Shown piece after piece: positions 5,645 to 7,744 of a stretch of 7,744 bases of DNA. The DNA comes from Proteobacteria bacterium UBA4575. GTDB lineage: Bacteria > Pseudomonadota > Gammaproteobacteria > UBA4575. Below the pieces are notes generated by a model. The model was given only the letters and a program-made list of their open reading frames with translations. It ran no database searches and was not told where the DNA came from. The DNA lies in contig DGKH01000082.1 in the NCBI GenBank assembly GCA_002386945.1, positions 1 through 7,744 on the forward strand, read 5' to 3'. Within the stretch, counting starts at the first letter, position 1, and every line of letters begins with the position of its first letter. A program made the position numbers and the translations under genes.

Positions 5645-6559
5645 GTGGACTATGCGTTTTTCATAGAAGTACTGGTTGGAGGTTTACTCTCCGGCATTAT
5701 GTACTCACTGGTAGCGATCGGTTTCGTACTGATCTATAAGTCTTCCGGAGTATTCAACTTCGCGCAGGGCACAATGTTGCTCTTAGCGGCCTTAACCTTT
5801 GTAAGTTTGACTGAACGTATGGTCAACTTCTGGGTTGCCTTCGCAATTACACTGATGATTATGGTGGTGCTCGGTATTATTATTGAGCGTACCGTGATGA
5901 GACCGTTAGCTAACCAATCTTTGTTGTCACTGTTTATGGCAACGGTTGGTTTGAACTACTTCCTTGAAGGCCTTGCGCAAGGTGTCTGGGACTCGGCGGT
6001 GCATGGAGTTAATCTAGGTATTTCTAACGATCCGATCTTCTTGATCGATAAGTTTCCAGAGATGGGATTAGATATTATCGTCAGTTACTTCGATATGGCG
6101 GCAGCAGGTATTGCGGGATTGATGATTTTAGGTCTCTCCTTGTTTTTCACATTCACACGTACTGGCTTATCGTTACGTGCGGTATCAGATGATCATCTAG
6201 CCGCCATGGCAGTAGGTATCCCACTAAGTCGCATTTGGGCTATCGTTTGGGCAGTTACTGGTGTGATTTGTTTGATTGCCGGTTTACTTTGGGGTGATCG
6301 TGTTTCTGTATCCTTCACATTAACGTCAGCTGTGTTAAAAGGTCTGCCAGTTATTCTGATCGGCGGATTGACTTCAATACCTGGTGCGATTGTCGGTGGT
6401 TTGATTATCGGCGCGAGTGAGAAATTAGGTGAAATTTACGTAGCTGAATGGATCGGTGGGCAGGGAATTGAGCATTGGTGGGCATATACCACAGCGCTAC
6501 TATTCTTGATGGTTCGCCCTACCGGTATTTTCGGTGAGAAAGAGATTGAGAGGGTATAG
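5645..6559 (+). CDS. livH: LIV-family ABC transporter permease (LivH type)
   Basis: The 304-residue inner-membrane protein forms one half of the translocation pore with LivM. Hydrophobic segments run roughly at 9-31, 37-57, 62-82, 93-112, 150-171, 196-216, 229-258 and 277-291. Family landmarks are YKSSGVFNFAQGTM (31-43), a cytoplasmic EAA-like coupling loop (GLSLRAVSDDHLAAMAVGIP, 174-193) that docks on the ATPase, KGLPVILIGGLTSIPGAIVG (232-251) and the terminal VRPTGIFGEK (290-299). Translation begins at GTG, backed by AAGGAA seven bases upstream. It lies 25 bases after livG and three bases before livM. The length is normal for the family. The true substrate cannot be read from the permease. 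Confidence 0.92.
   Translation: MDYAFFIEVLVGGLLSGIMYSLVAIGFVLIYKSSGVFNFAQGTMLLLAALTFVSLTERMVNFWVAFAITLMIMVVLGIIIERTVMRPLANQSLLSLFMATVGLNYFLEGLAQGVWDSAVHGVNLGISNDPIFLIDKFPEMGLDIIVSYFDMAAAGIAGLMILGLSLFFTFTRTGLSLRAVSDDHLAAMAVGIPLSRIWAIVWAVTGVICLIAGLLWGDRVSVSFTLTSAVLKGLPVILIGGLTSIPGAIVGGLIIGASEKLGEIYVAEWIGGQGIEHWWAYTTALLFLMVRPTGIFGEKEIERV
6548..6554 (+). promoter_or_regulatory. Ribosome binding site of livM inside the end of livH
   Basis: GAGAGGG overlaps the last codons of livH and stands eight bases before ATG 6563. The livH stop lies between them, a layout that couples translation of the two permease subunits and would favour equal amounts. Confidence 0.65.
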
Positions 6560-6562
6560 TTA

Positions 6563-7666
6563 ATGTTTTATCGTGAAGCAGGGAAACTCGTAGGAAGCTT
6601 CGGCAAAGATCGACGCATGCTTCCATTATTGGAAGATCGTTGGCTTGCAGTGCTCTTTGTAGCCTTTATGTATTTTGTAGTGACAGCACTTGCTAGTGAC
6701 TACATGTTTACAGCAATTCTTATTCCAATCATGGTTTTAGGTGTTGCGACGCTTGGGCTTAATATTGCGGTCGGTTATACCGGGCAGTTATCACTAGGTA
6801 CGGCTGGATTTATGTGCTTCGGTGCATTCTCAGCATTCAACCTTATCTTGCGCATTGATTGGATGACTATTCCATTGGCATTCTTCCTTTCGGGAATGAT
6901 TGCTGGCGGTGTAGGTATCATCTTTGGTCTACCAAGTTTGCGTATTAAGGGTTTCTACTTAATCGTTTCTACCTTGGCAGCACAGTTCTTTGCAGAATGG
7001 GTGTTCAATGCATACCCATGGTTCCTGAACTACACATCATCTGGTGTTGTTTCACTACCAATGCATCATTACCGTGTATTCCCTGGACAAGAGAACACAC
7101 CATTCAACGCAGCATTCTGGCATAGCTCACAGGGGCGTTACTTGGTAACACTCACCGTGACTATTCTTCTAGTATTGGCTTGTAAGAACTTAGTTCGCAG
7201 TAATACTGGGCGTAACTGGATGGCCGTGCGTGACATGGATATCGCCGCTAAGGTTATCGGTATTCCGGTGGCTAAGACTAAGCTGATGGCGTTCTTTATC
7301 TCGACATTTTACTGTGGTGTTGCAGGTGCAATGTACTGTTACTGCTACATCGGTAATTTAGATTTCATGATCTTTAACCTTCGTCGTTCATTCCTAGTTA
7401 TGTTTATGGTTATCGTCGGTGGTTTAGGATCGATCCTAGGCTCATTCTTAGGTGCGATCTTTGTTTATGCTTGGCCAATTGTAATTACACGAGGTAGTGA
7501 CTTTATCTTCGGTGGTGGCGCAATTGATACCGCATTTATCGAGAACAACTCAAAGATTGTTGTCGGTACCATCATCATTGTGCTCTTGATTCGTGAGCCG
7601 GGTGGATTTGCAGCCTTATGGGCTAGCAGCAAGCAAAAGCTGCGTGTATGGCCTTTTGCACAATAA
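6563..7666 (+). CDS. livM: LIV-family ABC transporter permease (LivM type)
   Basis: The 367-residue inner-membrane protein is the second pore subunit of the HAAT importer. After a polar N-terminus of about 27 residues, hydrophobic segments lie roughly at 28-45, 48-70, 73-93, 101-121, 130-147, 192-208, 242-262, 276-303 and 332-344. Landmarks are LGLNIAVGYTGQLSLGTAGF (64-83), the EAA-like coupling loop AVRDMDIAAKVIGIPVAKTK (221-240), IVGGLGSILGSFLGA (284-298) and REPGGFAALW (344-353). A soluble loop at about 150-190 is rich in aromatic residues and may face the periplasm. Residues C251, C259 and C261 cluster in one membrane segment, which is slightly unusual. The start is backed by GAGAGGG eight bases upstream. 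The 66-base gap after it holds a hairpin, then the next gene begins. Confidence 0.92.
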   Translation: MFYREAGKLVGSFGKDRRMLPLLEDRWLAVLFVAFMYFVVTALASDYMFTAILIPIMVLGVATLGLNIAVGYTGQLSLGTAGFMCFGAFSAFNLILRIDWMTIPLAFFLSGMIAGGVGIIFGLPSLRIKGFYLIVSTLAAQFFAEWVFNAYPWFLNYTSSGVVSLPMHHYRVFPGQENTPFNAAFWHSSQGRYLVTLTVTILLVLACKNLVRSNTGRNWMAVRDMDIAAKVIGIPVAKTKLMAFFISTFYCGVAGAMYCYCYIGNLDFMIFNLRRSFLVMFMVIVGGLGSILGSFLGAIFVYAWPIVITRGSDFIFGGGAIDTAFIENNSKIVVGTIIIVLLIREPGGFAALWASSKQKLRVWPFAQ

Positions 7667-7677
7667 TAATTATAAAT

Positions 7678-7698
7678 TTCCTGGCAAGTAATCAGGAA
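7678..7698 (+). other. Intercistronic hairpin between livM and the next gene
   Basis: TTCCTG (7678-7683) pairs with CAGGAA (7693-7698) around a nine-base loop. No T-run follows, so full termination is unlikely. Hairpins at this position in binding-protein transporter operons can stabilise or partly attenuate the mRNA and so adjust the ratio of membrane to binding protein; whether this one does so is inference. Confidence 0.4.
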
Positions 7699-7720
7699 TG
7701 AAAAAGCAGTAAAACTCAAC

Positions 7721-7726
7721 GAGGAG
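7721..7726 (+). promoter_or_regulatory. Strong ribosome binding site of the gene starting at 7733
   Basis: GAGGAG stands six bases before the ATG. It is the best Shine-Dalgarno in the operon, as expected for an abundant periplasmic binding protein. Confidence 0.65.
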
Positions 7727-7732
7727 TAATCA

Positions 7733-7744
7733 ATGAAAATGAAA
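7733..7744 (+). CDS. 5' end of next operon gene, probably a periplasmic substrate-binding protein
   Basis: Only ATG and three further codons (MKMK) fall in the window, after a strong Shine-Dalgarno. The lysine-rich start fits the positive n-region of a signal peptide. The gene order ligase, livG, livH, livM makes a LivK-like substrate-binding protein the most likely product. This rests on context, not on visible protein sequence; LivF is the alternative. Confidence 0.5.

Noticed and set aside
7698..7712. Four-codon mini-ORF (MKKQ) before the gene at 7733
   Set aside because: It has only a poor Shine-Dalgarno, overlaps the hairpin, and a much better start follows at 7733.
7465..7719. Minus-strand open frame over the livM end
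   Set aside because: Mostly antisense to conserved LivM sequence, with no recognisable domain.

Overview
This window looks like the chromosome of a moderately AT-rich gammaproteobacterium, probably marine or environmental. The evidence is a MltF-type lytic transglycosylase, a LexA with an Escherichia-type SOS box, and a LIV-family (HAAT) ABC transporter operon led by an acyl-CoA ligase-like gene. The species cannot be fixed from the sequence alone.

Left part, minus strand. mltF (67-1455) encodes a periplasmic murein transglycosylase with an N-terminal solute-binding-like domain and a C-terminal SLT domain. Upstream of it, on the same strand, is lexA (1677-2291). A consensus SOS box at 2322-2341 overlaps the -10 element of a well-spaced sigma70 promoter, so lexA is autoregulated. 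That promoter also shows that the real start is ATG 2291 and not the upstream in-frame ATG at 2366. The main surprise is in the LexA protein. The catalytic serine and the Ala-Gly cleavage bond are present, but leucine (L159) stands where the catalytic lysine (E. coli K156) should be. This predicts a repressor that cannot cleave itself.

Middle, 2367-2987. About 620 bases without a credible gene separate lexA from the divergent plus-strand operon. The stretch is AT-rich and holds two candidate sigma70 promoters, an imperfect dyad, a GACAC/GTGTC inverted repeat spanning one promoter, and a perfect 13-base palindrome about 20 bases before the first operon gene.

Right part, plus strand. A tightly packed operon starts at 2988: AMP-binding long-chain acyl-CoA ligase-like protein, LivG-type ATPase, LivH-type permease (GTG start), LivM-type permease, then the first four codons of another gene at 7733. 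That gene is most likely the periplasmic substrate-binding protein. The layout suggests import of a carboxylic acid or similar hydrophobic organic acid coupled to CoA activation in the cytoplasm, although 'branched-chain amino acid' would be the automatic label. The ligase departs from consensus in several adenylation motifs while keeping the C-terminal lysine, so its chemistry deserves a check.

I see no mobile element, CRISPR array, rRNA or tRNA gene. Apart from the LexA active-site change and the ligase motifs, the gene content is of known families.
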